In this document: positions 36,871-49,300 of the stretch, one piece after another | Numbering within the stretch: the first letter of the stretch is position 1 | Layout of the letters: each line of letters opens with the position of its first letter | Assembly: GCA_900708905.1 (NCBI GenBank) | Contig: CAADRB010000002.1 | Span: 5,403,390-5,467,389 of the forward strand | Origin: Hymenolepis diminuta | Taxonomy: Eukaryota; Platyhelminthes; Cestoda; Cyclophyllidea; Hymenolepididae | Reading direction: 5' to 3' | Length of the DNA stretch: 64,000 nucleotides | Position numbers and translations under genes: made by a program | The notes under the pieces: generated by a model | Seen by the model: the letters and a program-made list of their open reading frames with translations, nothing else | What the model was told of the DNA's origin: nothing | Databases searched by the model: none

Positions 36871-39649
36871 TACATAAAAAATTAGAAGCAGAAAACGCCT
36901 ATAACTGCAATGTTGGTTTATATAATTTTTATTTAGACAGATATGGAATACTTATTCATTATATTGCTATTAGCCAATTTTGCTTTGAAATTAATCGCTA
37001 GAATTAATCAGCATTTGTTCTTGTTGAAGACTGAGCGATTCAGCAAATCATTAAGTGAATCTATCTTTTCAATTTTGCATATCTATAACAAAAAGTGACT
37101 TAAGAGAAAAAATGATAAACAGTTCTATTTCCAAAACGAAATTATGTAAATATTCTATTACACGAGATAACCAGTACCTTTTGGTATCGATCACTTTGGA
37201 TTTATTTATAAGATTCTCTATTAAATTTTATGAAACTGGCAGTAAAAGATAAAAAGTTTGAAATAAAATGACGGCTTGTTTAAAACAAGGGATAGGAAAC
37301 AATGAAATATTTCACTGCATTAGTAAAATTAATATGGTGTATATTTTAGGATAAAATATTATACAATTAGACTGTAGGGCAGAGGTAAAATTGGAATGAA
37401 CGCTGAATCTACTAATGTAAATAAATAATATTTATCAGTAATTTTTCAAATTTATCGAAGAGTATACATTGTTAGAGCAATAGTTCTATTTTACAAAACA
37501 GGGGACAAATGTCCTCTAGATCCAAACAATCAATCAGGAGCTTGCAATTTCGTAATATCATACTCATCATAATAATGGAATATAACTCGTCTTATATTTA
37601 AATAAAATATACTGCCTGTTAGTTAGTCACCATTTCTCAGAAATATACTCCTACATATTATCATCTAGCTTCAGAAGTGGTATTAATAGCATTTCTTTAT
37701 CGAAATTACTAAAAGCACTTCTACTCGCATTTCAGGTTTTCATTATTAAATTTGAGAAATAATGTACTATTTCCACTTCCATAGCAAGTTAATCACATGC
37801 TGGCTCCAATAAATTGTTGTTGAAAGGGACATTCTTTAAAAGAAGTTTGTCTCAATGATAGAACGAGTCATGTTTGTAGGCTATTTTTTTCCGCATAGGA
37901 ATGCATAGGACAGATGATTGTGCGCTGACAAATTTTAGCCCGGTAGCATAATGCCAAATTCATGCGTAAGCCATAATTCTGTATACCTAATGAAAATAAT
38001 GACATTTAATCCCCTATCTGACGAAATAGGAAGAGATAGGTGCCCAGGTAAAGGTAAAATAGGGCATGTTCAATAAATATGTGCAGGATATACAAGGTAG
38101 GCAATGACTGATTGCATGCGTTTACTTATAATTCAAGCAAAGTGCTATTTTTAATACCTAGCTCACGGAACTCTGCTGACTTAAAATTTTTGACTAGTCC
38201 ATCTGCGTTATGTTAAGACAACTGAATGTCATGTAACAAAATTTGTCTTCTCAACATTTACAACAAAATGAATTGAAGCGGTAGGACAGACTGCCACTAT
38301 TTAAAAAACGGTCAATTTGTGCAGACATTGGAGACAGGCATTAGTTTCATTCCAGGGACAAATCATGAAATTTGAATTTTGGAACATGACATAGCATTTT
38401 AATACATATTATTCAGTCTGAATCCAAAACTATTGTGAATTAAAACTCTCAATATCTAAACGTTGTTCTTAGTATCTTTTCAATCTTTACTATTTTATCC
38501 TTTATATCAACCTATTTTAGTTGCTTTCCAAAATTAAATTGTCAAATTATTTGCACGGCCATAGGTAATAATAATATATTCGTTACAGTGAAACTGAAAC
38601 TTATTACTGGTTTTAATCATGAGTCTGACCATATGAATAGTAAAATATTACGGAAATTTGAGTAATAGGAGTTCAATAGAAGCGTAGAATAAAGTCCTAC
38701 TTCGTTTGAATTCTATAAGTATTCAGTTTTCCCACTTTTCATTGACAATGTAATTCACTTTGTAGTATCAAAATACATAGCATTTAATTGTCATGATCTT
38801 GCAGACGAATAAGTGGATCAATTCATATCCATGACATTCAGAGCTTGTTGATCGGTTGGCCATGAAAGACAATTATTTACAATATGTTGATTCTCCCGTT
38901 TCTTATTCTGGCCGTGAGCAAGTAAACGAGGCTAGTAAAAGCGTTTTAATATACAGCGTTTATATACACCTACTCTACTTGATAAAGGACACCTACATAT
39001 ACATATGTTGAATTTCTAGACTTCGAACTATCTCTAAATTTTAAAAATAATCAATACCAACGTATAAAAGTTTACTTTTGCTAAAATCAAATACAGAACA
39101 AAGCCATTTTTGTTCACAATGTCGTTAATGATATGTACAGCATTAAATTAGAGAACAAAAGGCCGCCTAATGAGTTAATTTTTCTGCTATCTGCAAGATC
39201 GAATACACTGCACACTGCGTAGATCAATGAAAACTGACCGGTATAATGCGATGGCCATATGCAAAAAAATATACTTTTACATGTGTGAATGCCTAGGTGA
39301 AAAATACCTTCAGGAAGGTCGAATGAATTTGTTACTGAATAGATGAACTGAAAACCGCGGCAATTGCTAAATCTGTCTGCTGCACCAGATGAAAAATGGA
39401 ACAGGACTAGTCTCCAATAAAAATATATTAAATATCTTTACTTGGGAAAAGAATTAAAAGGCTGAATAAACTGAATATACTGTCCTGATATTTATATAAA
39501 CTTTGATTGAGGGAGACTAAATCTGTAAAAAACTCTCAAAATTGAGTTATACCCAGCGTTTGGTTCTATAAAAGGTTTAGCTCCATTTGTAACTAGTAAA
39601 ATAAGGATTCCTAAATTTTGAATGTTTGGTAATGCTTTGTCAAAAGGGG
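36871..39649. other. Region without a recognised gene
   Basis: AT-rich. It carries a probable copy of interspersed repeat B (38.19-38.48 kb). Short open frames only. Confidence 0.4.
38190..38480 (+). repeat. Interspersed repeat B, copy 2
   Basis: Collinear with 46.07-46.31 kb: ACGGTCAATTTGTGCAGACA, AATCATGAAATTTGAATTTT, GGAACATGACATAGC and TGTGAATTAAAACTCTCAAT have clear partners there. Confidence 0.4.
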
Positions 39650-39897
39650 GTGTCATAATGTGTGGATAGTAGACTTGACCTTTCCAAGATCATTGGGAGA
39701 AGTGTTTACAGCAATGAGTAGGGAGAGTGCATTCTGAACACGCTCACCCTAGAAACTGGTATTTTACCATCCCACTTGTAGGTCAGAATTAACCACAGCG
39801 GTTGGTCACAAATACCACTAGATGTGCACAGATGGCCATTGAACTCGTAACCTTTGGCTTATCAGACGTGCGATTTGGCCACTCGGCCACCGACGCA
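39650..39897 (-). repeat. tRNA-derived SINE, copy 3
   Basis: On the minus strand the head reads GCGTCGGTGGCCGAGTGGCC (box A region, 39897-39878), then GGTTACGAGTTCAATGG (box B region, 39852-39836), then the family block GACCAACCGCTGTGGTTAAT. The D-arm-like TGGCCGAGTGGCC points to a tRNA ancestor. Confidence 0.65.
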
Positions 39898-42600
39898 TAT
39901 ACTTTCTCACACCAAACAGGACTGTTATTAATCGTTATTTTAGAAATGTTTTAGAGAAAATAAATTTTGAAGAAATTTGTTCTAGTTCCGCAAGAACAGT
40001 GAATATCTTCAAAATAACCGTTTTATTTAGGAACTTTAATTGGCTGGAAGATAATAATTATATATTTTTTTATTATCACGGCAAATGTTGAAAATGACTT
40101 ATGCGTGGACTTCTGAATCTTGCAGTTAACTTTTATTAAGCTTTTTAAGTTTTAATCACGGGAAATAGCCTAAATGGGATAACAGAAAGTCCTCAAAGTG
40201 ATAAAGGAGTGGGATCAAAAGTTGTTGAGATCGACATCAGAGTATCAAAGAATCTTACATCATTTGCTCTTCGGATTCTTATTGAACAGTATTTACTAAG
40301 TGACTGGTTTTTACCATGATTGAGAAGGCAAAATCAGCCAGTAGTCGTAAGAGAAATTATCTCAACGATCTTAAATTGTGCCATTAGTTTTTAATTAAAT
40401 GATATTTTATAATTAAATATACATAATTATAATATTTATTTTAATTTTTGTGTGCGATAACCAAATAGAAGTACTGTTAGCGCACTGAAAGGGTAATTTT
40501 TTCGCCACTGTTAAATAATTGAAGTACTTTTATCAATAATATTTTTTAATATCGCATACATTTATATTGATTATAACCTATTCAAATAACCCAATACTTG
40601 TAAAATTGATAGACCGTAAAATATTTTTACAAAAACTTAATTTTGTACACTTCGCCAAACATTTGTTTAAAGAAGGAAATATTTAAAGAGACGTTAATAA
40701 GGTGTATCCAACCATGATCGTTTCATCAATTTAATTTAAGTCGTTTTATGCAATCGCAAACAGTGATAATAGCATTTCGATTCCAAAATATTTATGAATT
40801 TATTATAACTGTTATTATATCTCTTATAAAATATTATGTTATTCCATTTATACATTAATGTATTTGCGACTTTGTCAAAATCACCGAAAAACCGCAGTGC
40901 CAATTAAATTGCCACTCATTTCCGTCACGTAGGTAAAAGACAAACGATGATTGATGTTAGCGCCTTTCCGTTTATTTATATTTTCACTTGTATTTTATTA
41001 CTTTAGCAAGCATATCAGATTAATGACATACGTTGTTTCTACTTAATTTAATACGCTGGAGTAGTTTTTACCTAGAAAATAATTCGATTAAATGATATAA
41101 AATATGATTATGCAATAATATATCTCAAGTATGAAATACCTTATAAATGACTAAATTTCTTCCACTACTCGAAATAATTAAATTTAAATTACAATATAAA
41201 TGCATTTTATTACTTTCATTGAGCACATCAGAGTGAAATTCTGTAGTCTATAATCCCATTTGCTAACATTTCCAATCTTTCTGCCATACTTTTGACACTG
41301 GTCTAAAAGCCGCTGAAATTATAGTTGTCTTTAATCATACAGTTGCCTTCAAATACTTATAGTGAGTGGAAGTGAACAATTTCAAATTCTACATGAATGA
41401 AAAGACCACTAACCGTCAGATTTAATAATTTGGTTCATCGTTTCGTCAGTTGAACACTCCTCGTGGACGTCAAGTGTATCGAGATGATGGGTGGATGTGT
41501 TGCCAAAATGTTCCCATTTCTTTTTCACTTCAAGTATTATCGGAACGGAGGTGCCCAAACTTGACTGTCCTAACCTTCCAACTGGACCTTATTTTTTGTG
41601 TTTTCTCATTCCCACATGAATATTACTCTTCGAATGCAAAGTAAATTTTGCAAGATAGTCTGACACTAATATCTCAAATGATCAACAATTTCACTAGGTT
41701 TGTTAAGGTTTTTACCCTTTAGTCACCCAAAAATTTTTCAATGTGCTGTTTTCATGGTCAAGCCTAGTCAGCTCCTTTGTGCTCTTCCCGACTTTTTTAC
41801 CACAACTACTATCAGCTTTTTTACTGCTTTTATGCTACCTGAATACTTCCTGGTGCATTCCTACTTAATAAAGACGAATATCGTTAACATTTCTCCTTTC
41901 TCACTTTCACTAGGCGAGTAGTTTACATGTGTGCTATACTTAGCAATAAAATACCAAATACGTCATTGAGTTCCTTTATCATTTCTTCCTCTGCCATTAT
42001 AGCATTGAAAAGCACTTATAATACCTTTGCACCGGAATCTGTTCATGAATAGTTCTGGAATAGAAGATTAATTTTATTGAAATGCATTCTAAATATATAT
42101 GTGTACCTCTTTAAGGTACTTTCAGATGCATTTTTAGTCGACCACTTAAAATGTCACTAGACATAAACTAAGTCTTGCATTTTTAAGTCATATTCAAAAA
42201 CGACTTTGTCAGAAAGATGGGCTTGTATTTTTTAATCGCTTTTATTAGTACATTTGGGATTCATCCTAATAGGCGTAGCAGTTTCACAAAAGTTTACATT
42301 ATGGAGGCTCAACCACTCTGAGATATTATTATTATTATCCATGACAAAGCAAAAATTTCACAATTTTTGCTCAGGGTGAGCGTCTAAACGAAATGGGTGA
42401 TAGGGCGAGTTAAGAAATGTTGTTAAGTATAAGATGTAAGTCAAGAGACATCTAGAATTTGAAACAGTCAGGCTTCTTGCATTTTAATTTTCTTTCATAA
42501 TGTTTTAAATTATCCCTACATTATTGCTACATTGAAATTTCGGGTGGCATGTTTTCAAATGATTTTGTAACCACCCGCTTTCAATTAACCACAAAGGGAG
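39898..42600. other. Region without a recognised gene
   Basis: AT-rich left part. The right part (41.44-41.92 kb) shows minus-strand protein-like fragments (KKKWEHFGNT; STKELTRLDH) that may be the 3' continuation of the non-LTR relic to the right. Not certain. Confidence 0.3.
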
Positions 42601-45060
42601 CCAAATACTGAGCAAGAAATGCTACGAGTCTGTTAAGTGTCTGCCTTTCGTTGGTGGTCTGTTTGATAATGTCTTTCCATCTCGCATTTGCAAAGTGATG
42701 ATGATACCGAGTGTCTATGTAAACTATCTCCCTCTTCTGTTAGGCGTGGGATAGATTTCTTTTTAGAATTTTGCATCCAAACAGCGCCCTCCTTCTCAAT
42801 GATTACCAGCTTTGCATATGCGTTGAGATACCTAAACCAGCTCTTTGTATTAGAAACTTTAGATTTTTCCAATTCCGATAATTGAGAATTCGATAAAAGT
42901 TAAGTGATTGTATCGCCTTTATATGCAGGCTTTTCTAGAGGTTAAACCTACGATTTTGTAATTGCCCATCGGGGTTTCTCAGAGGAACTTTTCCTACAGG
43001 CAATTTAGCGCCCACTTGTGCAGGCCCATCATCAATCGGCGAACTGTTTACTGAAAAGCCTTTAACTTCCTATCACCCATCCTGCAAAAGTCAATAATAT
43101 ACAAAGTGCAAAGAAGAACAGGCTCGAAAAGGTTGCATTTATGATCTCTGAACTAATCTGAGTGTCGCCGGCTGTCTTTCGAGCTTCATAATGTAAGTCA
43201 TATTATCCTCATCAGTTAGACCTTTATCATTCACAGGGGAGTCAAGATACCAACAGGAACACACTCAGTGATTTCTGTATTCATTTAAATGAAGATATTA
43301 CTGTTCCAGATTTGAACACACATTCCGACTGTTTTTCAAACGCCATTTCAATGGTATATTCGTTTAGTATTAATTAAAATACTATGTCAAAGGATATTGA
43401 ACCCTCTTTGGATCCTTGTCTAACACTCTCTTCATAAAAAATACTTCACTTCAGCCCTTTATTTGGTATTTCTGGACATCTGAGAAATGTATAAAACAGT
43501 TGACTTTGTTCCAGAACAGTTTAAGTTTACACAGTCTCGTTAAAATCGCAGGGATGGTAGTGGATCAATAGCCTTCCTTAAGTCAATAAAGATTAATATA
43601 GTTTCACATTCCGGTGGATGGCTTTCTGGATTACTATTCTTACAATTAGGGTCGACGGTCCTGTGGACATTCCAGCACGAAATCCATGTTTTCTATTTGA
43701 TAGTCGTATACGTATTTGCAAATTAAGCCCTTCACAGACTATCGATACAAAGTATTTCTCGACGAATGTCAAGAAGGAAAACACTTCGGAAGTTAGTTAG
43801 GTCAATTCTTGCTCTCTTTCTTTTTGTAGGTATTGATAACTTCAGCATCTACAAAGCCAAAAGTCATTAATGAACTTCAGTACCTTTTTTGTGATGGTCC
43901 GCTCCATTCACAGGTTTAAAACGTTGGATTTTTCGAAATTTGCTCTTTTTAGTTCCTCTAAAGTCAGGTTTTTATCTTTAGATAGTTCTATTACGTTTAA
44001 AATTGCATCAGGTCGGTAACCAAATAGTCCAACATAATTTGAATTCGATATGCTCGAGAGGTTGTCAACAGGACTATTCGAAGTAGGTTGTGGGCTTTTC
44101 TAGGTTTGCTAATTGTCAAAAAATGTGGAAATTTTGCCAACTTTTTAGGTATATCCCTTTTGCATATATTATCAGCAATTTCACCTTATTTCTACACTTT
44201 TTATGGGAGACGTATTCATTCCATCACTTCAATTTTCCCAGCTCTAGAACAGTAATTTGACTTACTTTATCATTTATCAACATTTATTCTATCATCATAT
44301 TCCCAATTGCTGCGTCTCAGGTTCACCTATTCAGGCATTTCTTGATATTGGCATTTATGTTTTGATATAAGGTCAATGCCCTTATTCTGTTGCCGAATTC
44401 TTGCCTGATTTATATGTCTGTGTAACTTTCTTGGTGTAGGTTCAACCCTGAGATTTGATATAACCAATCAATGGTCAGAGTTTGTATCTGCTTCTAAGGA
44501 TGCTTGAATATTGAGAACTTGCTGTACTTTAGACTGTCGCAAGGCAAAAAGCAAGGACATCACGTTGGCCTTTTCTTGGATGGCACCACGAGTGTCATGT
44601 TTTATTACGTTTTTGCAAAAAAGAATCGATGGAATGAAAATTAATTTTCTACAAGAACTTTATGGGCGCATCGCATTTCCCATTGTCTCCACTGAATCTG
44701 TAAAGCTGCCTTCTACATTCATATGGTGTACATGAGCATCTTTGTCAAGTCGGTAGTCAAAACTCCCCACAGTTTTGATATTTTCATATTTAAACTTTGT
44801 ATCTTTCAACACAGCATCTAGTTGCCTATAAATGATTCCTTATATAAAGTGTTGGGGTAGTAGTCTATTGGCGCATAACGGCAAATAATACCCAGGGATA
44901 TATTGCTAACATTAATAATAATCGTTGCTAACCTGTTAGAAATGATTTTGAATTCTTGAACCTGAGGTTAGGAATCATTAATGAAAAACGCGAAGCCACT
45001 CATTGGTGTAGGAATATTTACTTGATCCTTCAATGTAAAGGATTGTGATATGGCATAGGT
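42600..45060 (-). mobile_element. Non-LTR retrotransposon relic (LINE; RTE-like)
   Basis: Minus-strand relic in the order endonuclease then reverse transcriptase. Endonuclease pieces: GFAFFIND and RYAPIDYYP (near 44.98-44.86 kb), a decayed GDFN-type block (GSFDYRLDKD, near 44.75 kb), and NSDHWLVISNLRV (near 44.48-44.44 kb) carrying the SDH catalytic motif. Reverse transcriptase pieces: KHGFRAGMST and STLIVRIVIQKAI (43.7-43.6 kb), then in another frame FIDLRKAID (43593-43564), the palm motif A, VRQG (near 43.43 kb) and a decayed YxDD block (TDEDNMTY, near 43.2 kb). Frameshifts and stops throughout. A protein-like end (42.87-42.63 kb) may be its C-terminus. The GFRAGMST and SDHWLVIS motifs favour an RTE-like clade; this is not certain. 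Confidence 0.75.
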
Positions 45061-46069
45061 ACTCTTCACCGCATTCGTTGTTCTTACTCTCATAGGTGCG
45101 AAAGACCGGTCACGAAATTCATTCTAATTGGAAATATTCGGCCAGTCATTTTCACATATGCATTGTATATCTTTAAATACGTACCTACAGGCACAATAAT
45201 CATAAATGCAATAGCGATGAAATTAGTGAATAAAGGGAAACGTAAAAGTTCTGTAGGATTTCCAACTATAATTACATGCAGTGTGGAAGAGAAACTGCTG
45301 TACGTTATCAATATAACTAAATAGACCTTAGAGCCCTAGCGAACTGCGAAGCACACTGTTTTTGTTTTACGCGTGAAGGTTTCTACACCAGGCAATGATG
45401 AATTTTCATTTGTATTGTCGATTTACCGATTACAGATATATATATATTCAGAGTCGAGTTGATAGGTAATAATCGCTCAGCAAATTAACTTCTCGAGAGG
45501 CACTTCCGTAAGTAGTAATCTTCTAAGTTGGTTATATTAAACCATTAATGGAGCTTAATTTTTTTGAAAACAAAGTCTGACTGGATTAATTAATTAAATC
45601 CGAACAATAAGGGTACATTTCGGTGTTCAGCGAATCACGTTTGAGGTTATTTCACACTGGGTTGTTAAAAAAATCTCTCTTAAGTAGGTTAGATTATAAC
45701 TGATGTTTGATAATAAAATAAAATCTCATTAATACAGAACAAATAAGCCAATATTTCCTGTAACATTATTATAGATATTGAGGGTAAAACTTATTCCTGG
45801 CTAACAGCGTTGAGAAAGATTTTTAAATGAGTTTTATGCATCAGGAATTTGAGTAGCGCCATAATATATCGTTTATTCTATTTAATTTATCAGTATTAAT
45901 CCACCTTTCAAGAATTTTCGTTTTTAAAAAGAAAAACCCGTACAGAGAAATTCTAACATGAGTAAATTAAAAAAAGAATGTAGTGGAATTATGAAGAAAA
46001 TCGATCATTTAATTATTTTACCATTGAGCTCGTTCATCTCTGTTATATTAAGACTCTAAGCTGCTGAAC

Positions 46070-46310
46070 ATCACGTAAGGTCATTTTGCCTTATCAGCCA
46101 TTGGAAGAGAGAATGAAATGGAATGGCAAGACTGGCCTCTCTTGATTAAAGAACCGATCAATAAGCACTGCGCATCTCAAATAAGCATTTGCTGCAATTC
46201 ATGGCGCGAATCACGACTTTTGAATGTTGGAACGTGAAATACTCCTATCCAAAATACAGTGAATTAAAACTCTTTGATGTTGTAACATTGCTCCCTGTGT
46301 CCCTTTGGTC
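46070..46310 (+). repeat. Interspersed repeat B, copy 3
   Basis: Best reference for the family: TAAGGTCATTTTGCCTTATC, CTCTTGATTAAAGAACCGAT, GTTGGAACGTGAAATACTCC, GTGAATTAAAACTCTTTGAT. A short partial match also occurs near 20.61 kb. Confidence 0.4.
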
Positions 46311-49300
46311 CCCTTTCCCTTATCATTTGTTGGACCAATTTTTGTTGCTTCAAACAACTTTAAATTAGTTTACTTTTGTATTACTATGGACAATATTAAT
46401 GATGTTATCTTTAAATAATTATATTTTGAGATAAATCTAAGGTTTTTTTCTATATTTAGCCTCAGTTTATACTATCTTCTCTATTTTTATTCATTAAACA
46501 ACTGTGATTAATCGATTAATTGGATGCTTCTTTCCTTATATAGTTATTGCAAAATATTCCCTTCATAACCGGTCAAGCAATTTTGTTATAAGTGATCCAA
46601 TAGTATTTTTCTGCCAACTTTATACGGCACAGCACTTTTACAAAGATGAGTTTTCAAATAAATGCAAAATTTAACACCGAAAATTCTCCCTTTCAATTCT
46701 GTATAAAATTTCAACGTTTGCGTGATTATTAAAGCAAGTAAGAAGACGCAATTTGATTTATTTATCGTGTACCAAACACTCGAAATCTTCTGATAAATGT
46801 GCAAAATGTTCAATAATGGGCAGAAAATAAAAGAAAACTGCTTTTTCTAAAGATGACCTAAACTCATTCCATCGAGGTGCCTATATTTTTTCGATGACAA
46901 ATACAACATATACAAGACGGAATCTGTTCAATTAAATAAAATGTTCTCCTGAAGTTGTCGACCAAGCATTCAAATAAGTAAACATGCAAACACGGAAAAT
47001 AGATAAGAAATTCGGAAATTTGGGTATTGAAACGCTAGAAAATAAAGTAAAAAGCATACAAACGGATTTCACCAATCATATTTTGAAAGAAATTTCTGAA
47101 GTTCTGGCTTTGATCACCAGCCTAATAACTCTTTGTCAAGACGTAAAGTATAATTTTTTCCCATCTCAAGTGGGAATTCACCACTTAGTGGGAACGCCTT
47201 AGCTCTCTCGATGTGCCCAGACCCGATGATGAAAGAAAGAAGACGAGACTGAGGATGGACAAAGAACTCAGTCATTTCTCCACTTGCAAGTAACGAAATT
47301 ATATTGAATTTAAAAATAGAAATGAATATTGTTACTGAATGAAGTGTTGGAAAAATGCTGACCACACGCCACTGAGATAACTTCAGTTTGATCGGTAATG
47401 ATCGTCAGCATCGTGGACAATGGCCTTGAGCGTTATCTCTGCATGTCTCACCTCAACTTTGATAAGTCAGCTGAAGATTTGAACATCAATATGCCTACAG
47501 TTTAGCTAACTTTAACTGAGCTTAGATGGGACATCCTTTCATAGAGACCATTGTCTTTCTTTAATTTAAAAAGATCAAATTGAATGATTTGAAATGCACA
47601 AAGATATATGCCTTAGTTAGACGGCCCTACCTATGACTTGGATGAAGACACGGGACGGAAGAGACGAGAATGAATTAATTGGAAAATCACCATAATTTAA
47701 TACCTTAAACTTAAAATTACAATTCTTTATCAAGAACTGTGACTCATCCCCAATCTACATTGTTTTCTGGTGATAATAATTTGTTTGAATTGAATAGCAT
47801 GCTGCAAACTACTCCACTCTCACATCATCAGAGTGTGATTTATTTCTCGTGGATAGCGAATAATTGTCATAATGCACTGACAACTACTGTTTGACAACAA
47901 CACCATTAAACTTGCTAATGTCACGTGAAGGATATTTGATTTGATCTATTGAATCAACCATCTTAAGCAATTTTTCTCTTCCCATTAACATATATTCCCT
48001 ATGCCACAAATAGAGAATCTAAAATCCATTATCATTACATGGATAGAAAATTGGAAACCAAAGACAGCACTATTTGAGAGTGATAATTTTGATTGCACTT
48101 TTGATTAGATTTCGTGAGTGAAGGTTTGCAGCTACTTGTAATTTCGTTATTTTATATTTCACGATTCAGATCCCGATTATTTTTTCTGCAAAGAAAACGT
48201 TTATCTCAAACTGTAGCTACCCCTTCTTTCAAAGAAACTGAGTCAGAAGCTTCCATATGGCAAAAAATGCAGCCATTACAAATTAGATCAGCTCAAAATT
48301 ATTTTGCTTTTGTCGTCTTATGGGGAGGAAAGTTGGGAGCCTATTTCATTGGTGTGTCCTTGAGAGAACGTATGAAAGTGAAAATTTCAGAGTAATTTAA
48401 AAGCCGATGTAATACTCCATTATGTTAAATATTTAATTTCAGATACTAATAAATTCTATTTAAATGTTAAAAAGATCTTTTTTCATCTATTCAATAATAT
48501 ATTCATGTATTATTTTGCAAGTTTCATTTTTCAATACTCCATCTATGGCATTTTGCTTACCTATAATTAAAAAGCTTTCCAGCCTCTCATCATAGGGAAA
48601 CATCCAAATACCAAAGCCATTTAAGTTAATAAAGAAGGAGAATATTCATATTTTAAGGGAGAACTGTAGAGTGGGTAGCAGAAGTGTAAGTTAGGCAATC
48701 AGGAGAACTTTACTTCATCTGAAATCCAGAATTATTAGGTCAGTTGCTTCCAAACTAAAGTTCTTAAGACTTATCCTTTATTTTCACCATCTTGCTCTTC
48801 ATACGGAAAATCTGGGTCACAAGTTTTCATGAGTTTTGAGTCATCTTCTTCTGACAAAATTCTTTCTTATTTCCCATGGCGGAAATAAAAAGCCATAAAT
48901 TATATTATTATTAATAATATAAAAGAATTTTTATTAATGATGTGGTGGGAACATGCCCAAACACCAAATTAGGAGTAATGAGAACGGTCCAATTGGTGCT
49001 CGTGGAGCCACTGGAATGCGCCATATTTTATTTGACCTGATTTAATTTGTTTTAACTTAATGCAAACCTTATAATTACATAAATGTATAAAGTTCGAATT
49101 GTCACCAATCTTTAAAACTCAATCTTACGTACGTTTGAAAAATACGTAATTATAAAGGTAATACGTAAGTGAACGTATCAATTAATCCAAAACCGGTAGT
49201 CGGATATTTTGTCAACCTTAAAATGCTGATTTGTCTTCCAACGAAAGGCGTTCAAATAACTCAAGCCATTGAGGTTTTAAAGACAGAAAGACTTTTCACC

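Noticed and set aside
46984..47202. 72-codon plus-strand frame as a gene or gag-like protein
   Set aside because: Amphipathic and partly protein-like, but no match to a known family and no neighbouring element features.
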